From the NCBI RefSeq assembly GCF_000149955.1, contig NC_030993.1, forward strand, positions 782,068 to 846,067: a stretch of DNA of 64,000 nucleotides, written 5' to 3'. A program made the position numbers and the translations under genes. This document shows positions 10,208 through 22,039 of the stretch, in pieces. Position 1 is the first letter of the stretch; each line of letters starts with the position of its first letter. Source of the stretch: Fusarium oxysporum f. sp. lycopersici 4287 (lineage: Eukaryota > Ascomycota > Sordariomycetes > Hypocreales > Nectriaceae). The notes below the pieces were generated by a model, which did no database searches, had not been told where the DNA came from, and was given only the letters and a program-made list of their open reading frames with translations.

Positions 10208-12672
10208 ATGGAAGAATCTGCGCCAAAGCGACGGCGTACTTCGCCGCGCACTTCTCTAAATATCGGCGCCTCTGAAGAACCCGCGTCACCGCAGAGAAGA
10301 CGGCCATCATATGCATCACCAACCAAAGCAAGCATGTCACGAAATAACCCTGAAGCATTTGAGCGCCGTCGATCAAGATCACCACAAAAATTACCGAGTG
10401 CTAGAGCTTCGGGTCAATTTACTTTTGATAGTCCTTCAGAAGCTCTTGCAGCGCGCTTGGCGACGAGTAAGATTGTTAGCGATGCTCCTACTCCTACGCG
10501 CCCTGAGGATACGACGCCAGGATCGATTAGACGTGTGGGAGGGGGAATGGCTTCTGCTGCGAGGAGGACGTCTTCGAGAGCGGGTGCGAGGGCGGAGGAG
10601 GATGATTTTAATCCGTTTCGAGGGAAGGTCTTGAGAAGATCACCGCAGGCTGGGATTAGGATGGATGTTGATGTGCCTTCCGCTTCGATGCCGCAGCCTG
10701 AGTTACCGCCTGCGATCGAGGCGAGTTCGCCTCCTGCGCCGCCTGCTTCTATGCCAGAACCTCAGCTTGGATTGCCTTCGGATGAGCCTATGGTTGAGCC
10801 TGAGGAGAACACTCCCATTCAGTCTGAGGAACTTGCGCCTGCGGAAGAGACGTCGCCAGCCAAACCCCCATCAGCGGCTGGAAGTCCGTCACCAGCTCGG
10901 TCGTTTTCTTCATATAACCTTGAGATCCCGGCTCGATCTTCATCTCCCATCAGGTCACCTTCGCCAGCTGAAGTTGCCCCGGTGCCAGAGCCTGAAGTGG
11001 AGGAAGAACTGGAGGAAGAGTCTGAGCAAGGAGTAGAACAAGAATCAGAAGCGGAGCCGGAACAAGAATCAGGGTCAGAACTAGAAGCCGATCCCCAGCC
11101 TGATCCCGAACCAGAACGAGACTCCCCTAGTCCACCACCACCTTTGCCAGATTTCTCATCCTCGCCCCCGCCAGCTTCAATGCCGCCTCCAAGAATACCA
11201 CCGTTGGTCCAACCGAACTCGCAAGACGCCGCCCCATCAGCCTCACAACCAGTACCTCGACTACCACCACGCGACACAGGACCACGAAAGAGCTTCCAGA
11301 ACAGCCCAGTTCGATTCCGAGAGTTTTCACAACAACGAGATTCGCCACTAGCAAAACCACCGTCGCGTCTGTTGGAGAAGCCAAGGAAGAGCTTCGCTCA
11401 AGCCGGATCAGCGCTGAGAGAGCAACCGCCTGTTAAAGCCAAAGCTACAGAGGTTAGACAGCCCCGAGCCTTTGATCCAGATGCAGAGAAGAAGAAGGAA
11501 CGGGATAGAGTTCAGAGGGAGATCCAAGATTTGAAGAAGGACCTTGAAATTGCGCGAAAAGAGAACGAGCGCATTCGTTTGATGCAACAGTCTAGTCGCA
11601 CCCTTGCACCGACAAATCAAGACGAGGTCATCAGCCTCATCGAGCGCCACCTGATGTCTACTGGTACCGAACAGAGTAAAACAGCATCGCAGCAATTATT
11701 ACAAGCGGCGCTGAATCCCGCCGCCCTGTTGCCTTTCAGCAAGCCTACAGCCCCAGTGGTCCGACCATCTGTCGAAGAGAAGCAGCCTGATATCAAGTCA
11801 CATCATCCCGTGGTCATGACAGCAACAGAGGAGCTGCCCTATCTTGAACTTTTTACTCCATTCTCCATGACATCCAACACGTCCGTATTACCAGAGGCTG
11901 ATGGAGAGCCGTTGAGGCAACATTATTCCATCACACTTCGATCACGCGAAATACCGGGAATCTTTACAGCCAAGATTGAGATGACAGTCAATGCCACAGA
12001 CCTTACGGTTCTTGATCTCGGCATCACAGCCTTGGAACCAGCTGCAAAGTCTGAGCTCGGTCCTTTCATTCGCAAGATCTGCACAGGTGACTGCAACCGT
12101 TCCATGCAACGCAATATCGGCATCCTTTCGTGGGCTATGGGTGAGTGGCTTCGAGTCGCTATCGATAGAGCAGGCTTCTGGTGCCAGTTGGAACAAAGTC
12201 TAGGCTCGAAGGACGGTGTATCGGAGGCTGCAGCTCGAATGCGCTCAAAGAAACACAGACGCAGGAGGGACAGTGGCGAGGACTCGGATGAGGATGAGCC
12301 GACACGAGTAGAATCTGTCAAGAAAGCAGACCTCATTCGCTGTTTGGGCCAGCAACACTTCGATATATCAATTCCGTACGGCGATGCAGAGGAGTCAGGC
12401 TCAACGGTACGACTGGGATGGAAGACCGAGTTTGACTGGACTGGAGAAGCGCAAACCAGGCTGTCTGTCCTGGTTGGCGCCCCAGGAAAATGTGAGTACA
12501 CGCATGACACCCACGATGTAACCAATTACTGACGATCACAGGGCACCAAACAGACGAACGAGGATCACTTGCAAAGATCCCCAAACTTTTTGAAGAACTT
12601 GTACACGGACACGAAGAACCCGGAACAGCTGTACGAACAATTGTAGCACTTATTGCCGGCGAGCAATCATGA
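10208..12672 (+). CDS. Coiled-coil protein with RWD-like C-terminus, possible inner-kinetochore subunit
   Basis: Two exons, 10208-12491 and 12542-12672, with a 50-nt intron (GTGAGT, TTACTGAC branch, ACAG), give 804 residues. Residues 1-420 are disordered and rich in Ser, Pro, Arg and Glu, with several SP sites and an acidic Glu-repeat block around 255-300. A coiled coil follows at about 423-465 (EKKKERDRVQREIQDLKK). From about residue 542 a folded domain begins (LPYLELFTPFSM, then ITLRSREIPGIFTAKIEM and a helical IGILSWAMGEWLRVAIDRAG). A coiled coil followed by an RWD-like domain recalls CENP-O/Mcm21-type kinetochore proteins. That link is a fold-level impression, and a generic chromatin protein is equally possible. 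Confidence 0.6.
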
Positions 12673-12856
12673 TAGAGTCCATCTAAATGGCAAACCTCAC
12701 AAGGATAGGCGTACGATGTGTAGAATTCCTCTGCGCAGGTCGCAAGAACAAGATACCGGATTATTGTAATTAAAGTTTTGTAAACTCATCTACCAATCCC
12801 CCCTAACCCTTCTATAGCCGTTTAGATCATCGTGTGTGTGGGTGCTTTTCGCCAAT

Positions 12857-13242
12857 TTAGTCGACAGTGACGCCGAGCTGTCGGAGCTCAACCTTGGCCT
12901 GCTCAATCTCCGCCGTGAGCTCCTTGTGTGCGTTGGGAACGTCGTTGAAGGTGAGGATGCCGAAGCCGAGACGGAAGAGGAGGTATGCGCCGAAGGAGAC
13001 CAGAGCCCAGAAGGGGAGCTGCAGAAGTGCGGGTTAGATAATTGACCATAAGGAAGTCTGTTGGGGAGTTGACGTACAACAGGGACGATCTGCTCCTGGA
13101 TCAGAGGAGGAAGAGGGATGAGCTCAAGGAAGAGCGCAAGGTAGAGCTGTACAGCGTTAGTTGAATTCCACCGAGACATTCAGAGAAGACATACGGAGGA
13201 AACTAAGAGGGCAAGAGAAATGGTCTGCTGAGCGCGAGTCAT
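12857..13242 (-). CDS. DPM3: Dolichol-phosphate mannosyltransferase subunit 3
   Basis: Three exons, 13242-13195, 13146-13078 and 13018-12857, with 48- and 59-nt introns, give exactly 92 residues, the same length as human DPM3. The protein has two hydrophobic segments (ISLALLVSSLYLALFLELIP and LPFWALVSFGAYLLFRLGFG). They are followed by the family's conserved ending LTFNDVPNAHKELTAEIEQA and a short coiled coil. DPM3 sits in the endoplasmic reticulum membrane, where its C-terminal coiled coil tethers the catalytic DPM1. The complex makes dolichol-phosphate-mannose for N-glycans, O-mannosylation and GPI anchors. The whole gene fits in 386 bp. Confidence 0.93.
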
Positions 13243-14065
13243 CTTGGCGGTGTTAAGGAGCGTGGTGTTGGAATGAGCGCGGGGGAGGAACTGTGATGGT
13301 ATCGTGGTGCTTGAGGAGACGTGTCAGGGGTGCGCGTTGTTGGAGTTCTTCGGATGACTAAGATTGGGTTAGGTAAGCAGCTAGAGACCCCAACCTACCC
13401 TACATTAGTAGTCAGCCCCCGGCTGAGAGAGGAAAGAAAACTTAGGATCTTTTTCCTAGATGATAAAAAGACTTAGGTAAACTACCATAAACTTAGGAGA
13501 CTATTTGATGTGCTTATTTTGGCATCTTCCATTAAGGTCTCAAGTTTTCTTGTTCCCTGAGGTTCAGGCCGTGACGCCTGATAGTCGAGCTGAATTGACG
13601 TTACAACTTGTTATTTTCCTACAACATTATAAAATCAGTAAATAAAGAAGTTTACTAAGCCTTTATTGGTACTACCCTTAAAAAATTATTTTCCTATCAA
13701 TTAAAGTCTGGTCCCACGAGGCCAACCAAGAGTCAGCAGGCCTTACTTCAATTCCATAGGTAGTTGCCCAGTTTGCTCCGTCAACTTTGGCTGGTAATGA
13801 CAGCAGCTCCTCACTGGCCGGCTACACTTTACTTCGCCATACCGACCTTCATAGAGTAGATCAAATATCAACCCTTGCGTCAACGACGTGTTGGGTCTAG
13901 CACCTTGTTTAGCTAGGTAGTTACCTGGTGTCCCGTGCATATACCCGTCTTTCTGCCGCTTAAGTCCCGAACACTAGGTGGAACGACGGCCATTTTCCTT
14001 TCAACCTCCAACTGTTTCTCCCGCACCTTGATCATCTTTTGATTTGCTCTATTTTCCACGGCCCC
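13243..14065. other. Intergenic region containing a degenerate repeat
   Basis: AT-rich spacer between DPM3 and the Zn2Cys6 gene. It contains one copy of a dispersed repeat at 13440-13560. The 13610-13720 part is AT-rich and resembles decayed mobile-element sequence. No ORF is supported. Confidence 0.6.
13440..13560 (+). repeat. Dispersed repeat copy A
   Basis: Aligns by eye over about 115 bp with 58515-58630 in the same orientation. Shared blocks include ACTTAGGA, GACTTAGGTAA, TTTTGGCA or TTTGGCAC, and AAGTT. Many differences are C/T or G/A. Each copy starts with a small hairpin (CTTAGGA with a TCCTA partner). It is probably a relic of a transposable element. Confidence 0.6.
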
Positions 14066-15958
14066 ATGTATCTGAAGCGTGGTATCAAGCGCCAGTCTTG
14101 TGACTTTTGCTTTCGGCGCAAGGTCAGGTGCGATTGGGTGTCACGTCAATCCGAAGGCCATGCTCAATGTTCGCATTGCCACATAAGACATATAGCTTGT
14201 ACTGCAAATTCCGACAACCGCGATCGAGCCAGACGGAGCATGCGCCTTGATGCCCGCCCTGCTGCTGGCCGGATCTCATCCAGTCCCGATGAGGGGCAGG
14301 CGACCGATGGTGGTAATCCTCTCGGCAGTACCAACGACACCAGTCTTGTCAATAAGGAGACCATCTCCGTCCTACCCCAGACTCAGGCATCGCCTCTCGA
14401 CTCAAGCGTACAATATCCAGCTGTTGACTCTGAGTCTGCATGGCAAGAAATTGGCTGGGATCTGGGAGCCGAGAGTATCTCGTTTCTTGACAGTGTCTTT
14501 ACGCACGACTATAGCTTCGACAATATGCCTAACACTCCTCAGATATACGCCAGCGAGGAGGTAGCAGGTGCTTTAAAAAACCCTTATGAAATCCTCGAGC
14601 TTGATCCGAGCACTCTCAAAGCAGCTATCGACGCTTACTTTGACCTGGCGTCGCTAGCTATTCCGATACTAGACCGAAACGCATTCCAGGCTGACTACTC
14701 GAGCCACAGAGCCAGCCCTGCCTTGGTGTACGCTGTCGCATGCCGAGGATGCCCCTTCATATCGACACTGCAAAAATGGCCGGTGCAGCAGCAGCTGGCG
14801 AGCGAGTTCAGACGAGCATGGCTCGAGGCACGATCAGCTGCAGGGGACAATCAATCAATCAGACTGGACGACCTCGAAGCTCTGGCTCTCATGGTTGACT
14901 TTGTCTACGAACCAGCTGAGGATGTCAACACATCGCTCCATTCCCAGCTTGGCAGCCTTTTCCTAACACACGACTGCCTGGTCCTCATGACACTCCAGTA
15001 TCAAATTCTTTGCCACGCGTCCCTACCAGAAGGCCTCTCTGCACCTCTGCATGGGGCAGAAGAGCGAAAAAGGTTGCTTTTCTGGTACGTGTATGGCAAA
15101 GATGCGTTCCGCGCCCTCGACCAAAAATCTCCGTCTCGTATCAGGGACGGCCATACTGAGATTGTCGAGCAACTACCAGAGCATGAAGAGAGAACATATC
15201 TAGATGCCATACTCGCCCTGGCCATCATTGCAAGAAAGATATACCACGAATTTCTGGGTGTTGCTGCTGGACATGTAAATGTCAGCCACCAAGATGTGGT
15301 CAAGTTATACGGGCAACTGGCGGAGTGGCGTAGGACATTGCCCCCGTACTTGCATAGCGACACTGAACGAGACACCAGCCTACCTGCTGACCGCGGTATT
15401 GGGAAACTGTCCCAAGTGCGCCAGCTGCAACAGGCTGTCCTTCTGTTTCTCGAACACAACTGCTACATGCAGATCGAAAGATGTGCTTCAGAATGTGGGA
15501 TAAATAAACCTATCCCATTAGAGGCAGTTATGCTGAATCACCTTATCGAATACCAGACCTTGAAAATGGCGAACGAAATAATAGAAGCTGCTACATGGCT
15601 CCAGTCACAGAACATATACCAGAACACACCTCAAGGCACTGTTAAATATCCCCTGATTGACCTTTCCCCAGACATTCTGCGCGATATATGTGCTGGCACT
15701 GCTTATTGGCTGAGCGACCGTGGAAAGAAACTCGTGAATTTCAACAAGGCCTCCGTCAGTAACCATCTACAAGATCGCGCAAGTCACGGGGATCACTCTT
15801 TAACGCAAGGGACCGAAAGCTTTGCGGCAGGGGCGGCATTATTGAAAGATGTCGTGGCAACTGCAGGATCGCACAAGGATACATTACGCTTGGTCGAGAA
15901 GTTGGATGAGCAGCTCTCGTCTTTCAAGGAAATAATCAAAAACGCCAACAGAGGTTGA
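14066..15958 (+). CDS. Zn2Cys6 fungal-specific transcription factor
   Basis: Single exon, 630 residues from the ATG at 14066; the frame is open slightly further upstream but without an ATG. The zinc cluster is at residues 12-45 with spacing C-x2-C-x6-C-x12-C-x2-C-x6-C (CDFCFRRKVRC ... CSHCHIRHIAC), which coordinates two zinc ions and binds DNA. An acidic Ser-rich linker follows. Then comes a helical middle-homology region typical of fungal_trans regulators (YFDLASLAIPILDRNAF, RAWLEARSA, YGKDAFRALD). It is nuclear. The neighbouring genes include RTA1, beta-lactamase-like and nitrilase genes and may be targets, but nothing in the sequence shows this. Confidence 0.9.
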   Translation: MYLKRGIKRQSCDFCFRRKVRCDWVSRQSEGHAQCSHCHIRHIACTANSDNRDRARRSMRLDARPAAGRISSSPDEGQATDGGNPLGSTNDTSLVNKETISVLPQTQASPLDSSVQYPAVDSESAWQEIGWDLGAESISFLDSVFTHDYSFDNMPNTPQIYASEEVAGALKNPYEILELDPSTLKAAIDAYFDLASLAIPILDRNAFQADYSSHRASPALVYAVACRGCPFISTLQKWPVQQQLASEFRRAWLEARSAAGDNQSIRLDDLEALALMVDFVYEPAEDVNTSLHSQLGSLFLTHDCLVLMTLQYQILCHASLPEGLSAPLHGAEERKRLLFWYVYGKDAFRALDQKSPSRIRDGHTEIVEQLPEHEERTYLDAILALAIIARKIYHEFLGVAAGHVNVSHQDVVKLYGQLAEWRRTLPPYLHSDTERDTSLPADRGIGKLSQVRQLQQAVLLFLEHNCYMQIERCASECGINKPIPLEAVMLNHLIEYQTLKMANEIIEAATWLQSQNIYQNTPQGTVKYPLIDLSPDILRDICAGTAYWLSDRGKKLVNFNKASVSNHLQDRASHGDHSLTQGTESFAAGAALLKDVVATAGSHKDTLRLVEKLDEQLSSFKEIIKNANRG

Positions 15959-16312
15959 TGAATGAATGACCTTGTCATGCCCTTTATGACCTTTCTTTAA
16001 AAGCTTCTCTGGTACTCTTTCTAATATTTTATGAATGTTTATCGTTTATGCCAGGCCCTCTTATTAGCTTTGTGATATCTCGAAAAGGGACAAGAAGAAA
16101 AGGCAGGGGAAAAAACAAGAAACGCCAGAGGCCTATTTTTTGTATAGCGTATTACGGGGTTTGTATTAATTAAAGGTCTTTAGAAATCTATTGTCCAGGG
16201 CGTGAAAGATACTATTACTAATAGCAAATTTCGGGGGCTAATAGTTAATCAGCGTTTCTATAATTATATCAAAATCTAAGCCAAATATTATAGTAGCAGG
16301 CATGATAAATTC
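15959..16312. other. AT-rich spacer between convergent genes
   Basis: Lies between the 3' ends of the Zn2Cys6 gene and the RTA1 gene. It is increasingly AT-rich towards 16310, with no ORF, and may contain old repeat sequence. Confidence 0.5.
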
Positions 16313-17285
16313 TCAATTTTTTGTCTGGACATACTCCATACTATAGTTCCCGGCACAAACAAGCTTTCCTGAGCTAGCCTTGCAGGCCCTCAGCCATAAC
16401 TCAGGGTGAAGGATGGTCAGGGTGACAGTCATGACTACTATCGGTACGCTGTCTAGTGCAAAGAATACGCCTTCCATTGATGTGAGCGGGCCGTTAAAAC
16501 CTCCGCTTAACTCTGCACATCGCCAGCATGACCGGACAAAGAGACAGGCGGAGGCTACAGCCAAGCCTGCAAACCACACTCATTAGTCGTTGAAATTGCA
16601 CGACACCAGGATGTTCTCACCTATTACGTAAAGATGCCTCTTCTCTTGAAGAATGTCATGCCAAGCCCGGTGGTAAATAGCCCAAAGTGCGAGACAGAAG
16701 ATAGTCGTGAACAGGACCTGAACAGCTAAGCCGGTGATCATGAGGTCTACACCAATTGGATTCTCTGCGAATATAGCCGCAAGAGAGCCGCCGCATCCTA
16801 TGAAGCAAAGACATATAAAATCGCCGATAATAAAGAGAGATGCAAAGAGACGAGGGCCGATGCGCGTGAACTGAGATGATAAAAAGCGTTGCTGTAGTGT
16901 GTTGATATTGAGATAGAGGGCAGAGGATAGAAAAGTCGGGCCAAGTGTGAGGCCGATGATGTACCTGCTCATGGCCATTAGAACTAATTTTAATAAAAAC
17001 ACAGATAAAAGGGGTGGGAGCTGGAGTTTACATGATATACCCGTCCTTGTTGTCTCGATTATGTGAAAGTTGAACCTTTCCACAATATCCCACAAGTTCT
17101 AGTAAGATGCCACAGACCATCCCAATAGAGTACCCAAAGAAACGCCAGAAGCGAAGGGCGATGAGAACATGCAGAAGAAGTGAAATCGAGTAGAAAGAGA
17201 GAAAAATTGCATTCGGGGCCAGAAGCGGCGAGAATCCCATAGCTTCGATGCTGTTCGGTAGTGATGTAGTTGTGTTCATGGCCAC
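16313..17285 (-). CDS. RTA1-like seven-transmembrane protein
   Basis: Three exons, 17285-17032, 16964-16621 and 16566-16313, give 283 residues. The introns are 67 nt (GTAAAC to GAGCAG) and 54 nt (GTGAGA, CTAAT branch, TTGCAG). Seven hydrophobic helices are visible. RTA1 hallmarks are GYCGK after helix 2, YIIGLTLGPTFLSSALY in helix 3, and the C-terminal signature FRSCWR-type RSCWRCAELSGGFNGPL followed by E and ALDSVP, with a final HPE. RTA1 proteins are plasma-membrane lipid-translocating exporters or stress-resistance proteins of fungi. Expansions are common in Fusarium. The substrate is unknown. Confidence 0.88.
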
Positions 17286-18014
17286 ACAGTTAGGAAGTTG
17301 AAACTAGAAGGGATGTTTAAGCTGGAGGAAAGAAAGCAAATAGAAGGAGTATGAGGTCGAACAGTGGATCAAAGTGTCATAAAAGATTCTAATATATATA
17401 GAATAGGTGGGATAGGGCGAGGGGCCAGGGGCCTTACGCGTTGTCCGCTTAATCTCCTTTAAACATCCGCTAAGCTCCCGCTCGCCAACAGGTATGTATG
17501 TAAGATGCCATATATCCCGGTAGATTTTCTACCCTTCCCCCTATGGAATTTTGTTTCCCTAGCGTGATAAATCAATTTATTGAGTATCCTCCTCGCTCCA
17601 CTAGTATTCAAAGGTTCGAATTACTCGGCCCCACGTGTCAGGCCGTCTCGTCAACCAGGCGAATGATATACCCGCCCGTATAAGTCCCGTTTGATCACCG
17701 CCGAGCCCCTCTTGACTAGAGACTAAGTTCCCTGTGGTGATATAAGCTCTCAGACACAAGCATCAACTGCAAATAACACATCTCTTGACTAGAAACAACT
17801 TTAGACGAACAGATTAACACAAGGGGTAAGAATGTAAACATCCGATCTTATCGTTCTAAAACCGGCGAAGATCGCAGAATAAAGGCGAAGGCGTCACGAA
17901 TGTATATAAACAGATGATAAATCTAACTATAGATATACGTCGATAGGAGCAACTAAGGCTTAACGTGCCAGATCCCACCTGCACACTACCGTAAACCACC
18001 ACGTCGGCACTAAA
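17286..18014. other. Intergenic, no gene seen
   Basis: Upstream of the RTA1 gene and downstream of the beta-lactamase-like gene. No supported ORF or repeat. Confidence 0.5.
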
Positions 18015-19798
18015 TCAACACCGTACCCTTTCAAGCCGAGTTTCAAAGGCGCTTATGGTAATACCCTGAGAAGTGCCGTCCGCCGAAAGATCGATGACAA
18101 ACTCGTCGATAGACACCCCTCCGTACGTGACTGAATCTACGCCGAACCAGCTAGCACAGTACGGACTGGGTGGAGAGGCGGCGTCAATGATCTCGTAGAC
18201 CGCCCGCCAACTCTCAAGTCTAGCCTTTCCGCCTGTTTGCGTCTGCAACCCCGTCGGGTACAATCTCATGCTGACGTTCCCTGATCCGGTCGACGACCCT
18301 GAGACCATCAGTCGGATCGAATCAAACATGTCACGGCCATCGAAAAACCAAGACGTGACGCCTAGTCCTGGTAGACTGTCTTGCACAGCTACCGTCATGC
18401 CATTTCTTTCGTCTCCGTAGCGGCCACTGTAACTTTGTCTTGCTTGTCGCTTAGCAGCCTGCTCCAAAGCAGGAACTAGCTTTGAAACCATCGCACCCGG
18501 AATCATGCCCACCACCCCCGAAGCGCCGGTCCCCGCGGCCAGAACAGTGAGTCCGACGCCCCAATCAGGTACCAAAGCCATCAGACTGCTGTACATCCCC
18601 AGCTGACCACCCTTCGTGTACATCCAGCTGGCTCTGTTGGCGGTAGATGTAACACGAGCAATCTCCCATGGCGCACCGACTGCAACCTGTGGATCAGCAG
18701 TAAAACTAAGGGTTTCATCCATCGTCGGGTTTGGGAGGCCGACAACATCTCATACGTCAAGATCGACTGCCCGATCCTGCGTAGGTCCGCAATCGACGAA
18801 TATATTCCTGCGGCTGGTCCCTCATCACGCGTGTCGACATCATACCAAGAACTGCTAGGGCTATCAGGTATGATAGACGAGTCGGTGTTGGCTGGCTTAG
18901 CATAACTCGTGGAATTCAAACCGAGAGGGAGGATAAGTTGGCGCGATAGAATATCAGGATACGTTGTTCCAGTTATATTCTCAAGCGCATAAGCCATGAT
19001 TTGGTAACCAATGTTGGAGTATATAGGCGTTGAAAAGGCCGTTTCGACTGGGTGACGGGTCCGTATGGCGTCAAAGAAGGCTATTGATAGGTGTCAACAT
19101 TGTGCGTGACAACGAACTCGTAGCCACAAGAGATACATACCAGTGCGGTTGCAGGGATACAAGACGCTTTTACCACAGTAGGCGAAATCTACTGCCCGGA
19201 CTGGCGGAAATCCCAACCGTGCTAGCTGGCGGTCCGCTGACGCAGGGCTCGGAAAGTCTCGCGGTATGCCAGCCATGTGCGATGCGAGCGAGCCGATGGT
19301 TATGGCGTCCCAGTCCACATATTGAAGAGCAGAGGCTGACTTGTTCCTTGGCCTTGCAGAAATATCTGCCAGCTCAGGTACATAACGCGTGACTGGCTGG
19401 TTGAACAACACATCTCCAACCTCAAGTAGATAGACATAAGCTGTGAGCAATTTGGAAATGCTACCTATGCGATACACCGTCGTGTCGTTGACGACTTGGA
19501 CGCCGTGACCGTGCTTCTGCAGAGTTGGAGCCGAGTGATGGTAGCTGAAAAGGGGTCGTTGGTCTGCCGCTGGATAGATGTCGATAGAGAAAGATGTGTT
19601 CTGGAAGTCAACGTCGAGACTTGGAACAAGCTGCAGGATTTCGGACAGGGCATTTCTGATGGAAACATCATCACCCAGCGCTGTCGGAATGGGCAAATCT
19701 GGTCCAAAGAGGGGGCAAGGTCTCAGAGCCTGTACTGGTACTGTGTTTAGGCCCAAGAGAACTGTTGATGCAGCCGTTCCCAGAATGTCGATGCGCAT
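18015..19798 (-). CDS. Secreted beta-lactamase-fold serine hydrolase, with frameshift
   Basis: Exon 1 is 19798-19141 and a 57-nt intron (GTATGT to AATAG) joins 19080 onward. A signal peptide (MRIDILGTAASTVLLGL...VQA) precedes a mature start LRPCPLFGPDLP typical of fungal LACTB-like proteins. The class C/PBP catalytic motifs are present: SxxK as SISK, with YxN as YSN in exon 2. After QTRRWMKP the frame runs out of register. The expected continuation (LSFTADPQVAVGAPWEI) lies one frame over, so one base appears to be missing near the CCC at 18710-18712. The remaining 230 residues are intact to 18015. This could be a recent pseudogene or a sequencing error. No splice pair that repairs it was found. 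Confidence 0.78.
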
Positions 19799-20951
19799 GT
19801 TTCGATATACCTATACAGATTTCAGTGGTTTTTCAAAGTCTCTGCATTCATTTCATTCCAGAATGAGCATAGAGTCGTTCTTATGTACAGCTAGTACCGC
19901 CTTGGCAATTTCCTTCAACCTGGAGGCCGGACAAAAGTCGGATTGCTGAGGGCAGCTGAATCTCCGTTCGATGACCGTCCGTATGCCGCTTCGAGACTTG
20001 GACTTATCCACCGCTTAATGTCCGTATATATACCATCGGGTGTTTTTGATCCGCTAGTCTCGGATGTGGTATCGGAGTTCAGTACTAGACTGGAACGCTT
20101 ATGATCAAAGTCGGAACCGTGCTATAGATCACACTTCCAGGTTGATGGTGTTGGTAAGTTTGATTAAGAAGGTACCGCCCGCCCTGGAATTTACCTGTAT
20201 TTTCACTCGTCTTTCTCAGATAGATTCGGTCCATCAGGCGAGCCCTTAGTACCTATTCGACACCTGACGCATGGTAAGCAGCGAGGTCACCCTTTGATCT
20301 CCAATATGCTTCCATATCTCGACAGTCTCGAGGGTCCTGTAAGCTTTGGCGCAAGTACCCAAGGCCATGGCCTTTGTTTAGGTAGCAACCGTCCACAAAA
20401 CGCCGACTGCCCAGATATAGATGATGGCCGATTGGTGTGTTGTCGTAGCTGCGATTCTAGGAGGGTAACTTGAGTTGAGCGGCTTGGTGTACCTGTTGCT
20501 GGCAGGAAGGAAAACTTGTATATAACTAGCCTAGCATATATCATTAACCTAAAGCGTGCGCCACCATCTTGTACATTGACGCATGTTACAAACAAATATG
20601 CTTGATAGCATACTGTACAACCACCATAGCCTAAGCCAACTCTTGCCCATGGGTCGGGCTCTTCCCGGAACGTGGGGTTCATAAGCTTGCAACCCAGTCG
20701 TTGCTACCCAATTGTAGACCCGTAATCATTCCCTGCAGCATATCATACGTTCATGAGTCAGCCAAGAGGCCCTTCACTGGCTAGCAACGCGGAAATATCC
20801 CGTGAATATCCTATGACCCCTCGTTGCCATTTCATACATTGAAGCTCTGGAATGTTACCCTGATTTCATTCTTTGCCTCGCCATTGACTCAAAATTTGCA
20901 GCGCTCGCTCTATGTCGTTCATAATTTAATATTCCAAGTTCCTAGCCTTCC
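19799..20951. other. Intergenic, no gene seen
   Basis: Shared upstream region of the divergent beta-lactamase-like and nitrilase genes. A minus-strand 131-codon frame at 20287-20682 has no recognisable features. Confidence 0.5.
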
Positions 20952-22039
20952 ATGGATTACAAAATCGTCGTCGCAGCGGTACACGCCGCGCCCGTGTTCA
21001 TGAATAAGGCCGCTACTACCGACAAGGTTATCAACTTGATTGAGCAAGCGAGTAAGGAGAGCATTGAGCTTCTAGTCTTTCCTGAGACGTTTATTCCTGG
21101 ATATCCGGTACGTCCTCCATTATTCGCCCTCGGTGCTGCAGTGGCATGGCTAACATGGCCAAGTATTGGATAGAGTGCTACCCACCCCTCCAACAAGTAG
21201 GGGCTCTCGCCAAATATGCCGATGAGAGCGTCGTTGTCCAAGACGGCGACGAAATCTCACGCATCTCGGCTGCCTGCCGCCGCACTGGTGTAGCCATCAG
21301 CCTTGGTATTTCAGAGCGCATAGCTCAAGGTTACACGCTCTTCAATTCCCAAGTCAACATCGATGCAAATGGCACTTTGCTGGGCGTGCACCGCAAGCTG
21401 CAGCCAACATATGTTGAACGCTCTGTTTGGGCACAAGGTGGTGGTCATACGTTACGAACATACAGACTGACAGCTTCAGGACGGCCTTTCAACCTCGGTG
21501 GTCTTTGCTGTTGGGAGCATACCATGAATGGCGCGCGCCAAGCGCTCATCACTCAGCATGAACATATCCACGCCGGGGCTTGGCCGGCCTTGTCGACCAT
21601 GGCTGGGTTCGAAGCCGTGGCTGATTCTCAAATCGAGGCTTTGATGAAGGCACATGCCCTCACAGCTCAAGTCTTTGTCATCACCGCGTCTAACTATGTT
21701 GACGATACTTGTCTCGAGTGGATGGAGAAGAATCTAGGCAAGCAGGAGTTTGTCAAGGCGGGCGGGGGCTGGTCAGCTGTTATTCATCCGTTTTGCTCAT
21801 TTCTTGCTGGGCCCCATACTGGTGCTGAAGAGAAGCTTGTCAAGGCTGAGGTGGACCTGTCGCAGCTTGGGCAGGTCAAGGTTTGGGTTGATGCCGCTGG
21901 CCATTATCAACGTCCGGAAATCCTTAAGTTTAGCTTTGACGACCAGCCTCTGTGGGCAGATGAAAAGGCAGCACCTGTGAGATCTTCACCGACCAAGAAC
22001 AATCATGAAGAGGAACCAGTGCCAAAGTTAGATTATTAA
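20952..22039 (+). CDS. Nitrilase (carbon-nitrogen hydrolase)
   Basis: Two exons, 20952-21107 and 21164-22039, with a 56-nt intron (GTACGT, GCTAAC branch, CCAAG), give 343 residues, normal for fungal nitrilases. The catalytic triad is visible: Glu in VFPETFIPGYP, Lys in HRKLQPTYVER and the nucleophilic Cys in GGLCCWEHTMN. The intron falls directly after GYP and restores the conserved GYPYWIE junction. Nitrilases hydrolyse nitriles to acids plus ammonia; the close relatives cyanide hydratases make amides. The C-terminal GHYQRPEI segment fits the family, followed by a variable tail. The substrate cannot be told from sequence. Confidence 0.92.

Noticed and set aside
17605..17625. GGTTCGAATTACT resembling a tRNA B-box
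   Set aside because: No A-box at the right distance and no cloverleaf can be drawn.
14066..22039. Secondary-metabolite gene cluster around the Zn2Cys6 factor
   Set aside because: No backbone enzyme (PKS, NRPS, terpene cyclase) or tailoring oxidases are present; the neighbouring genes do not make a pathway.
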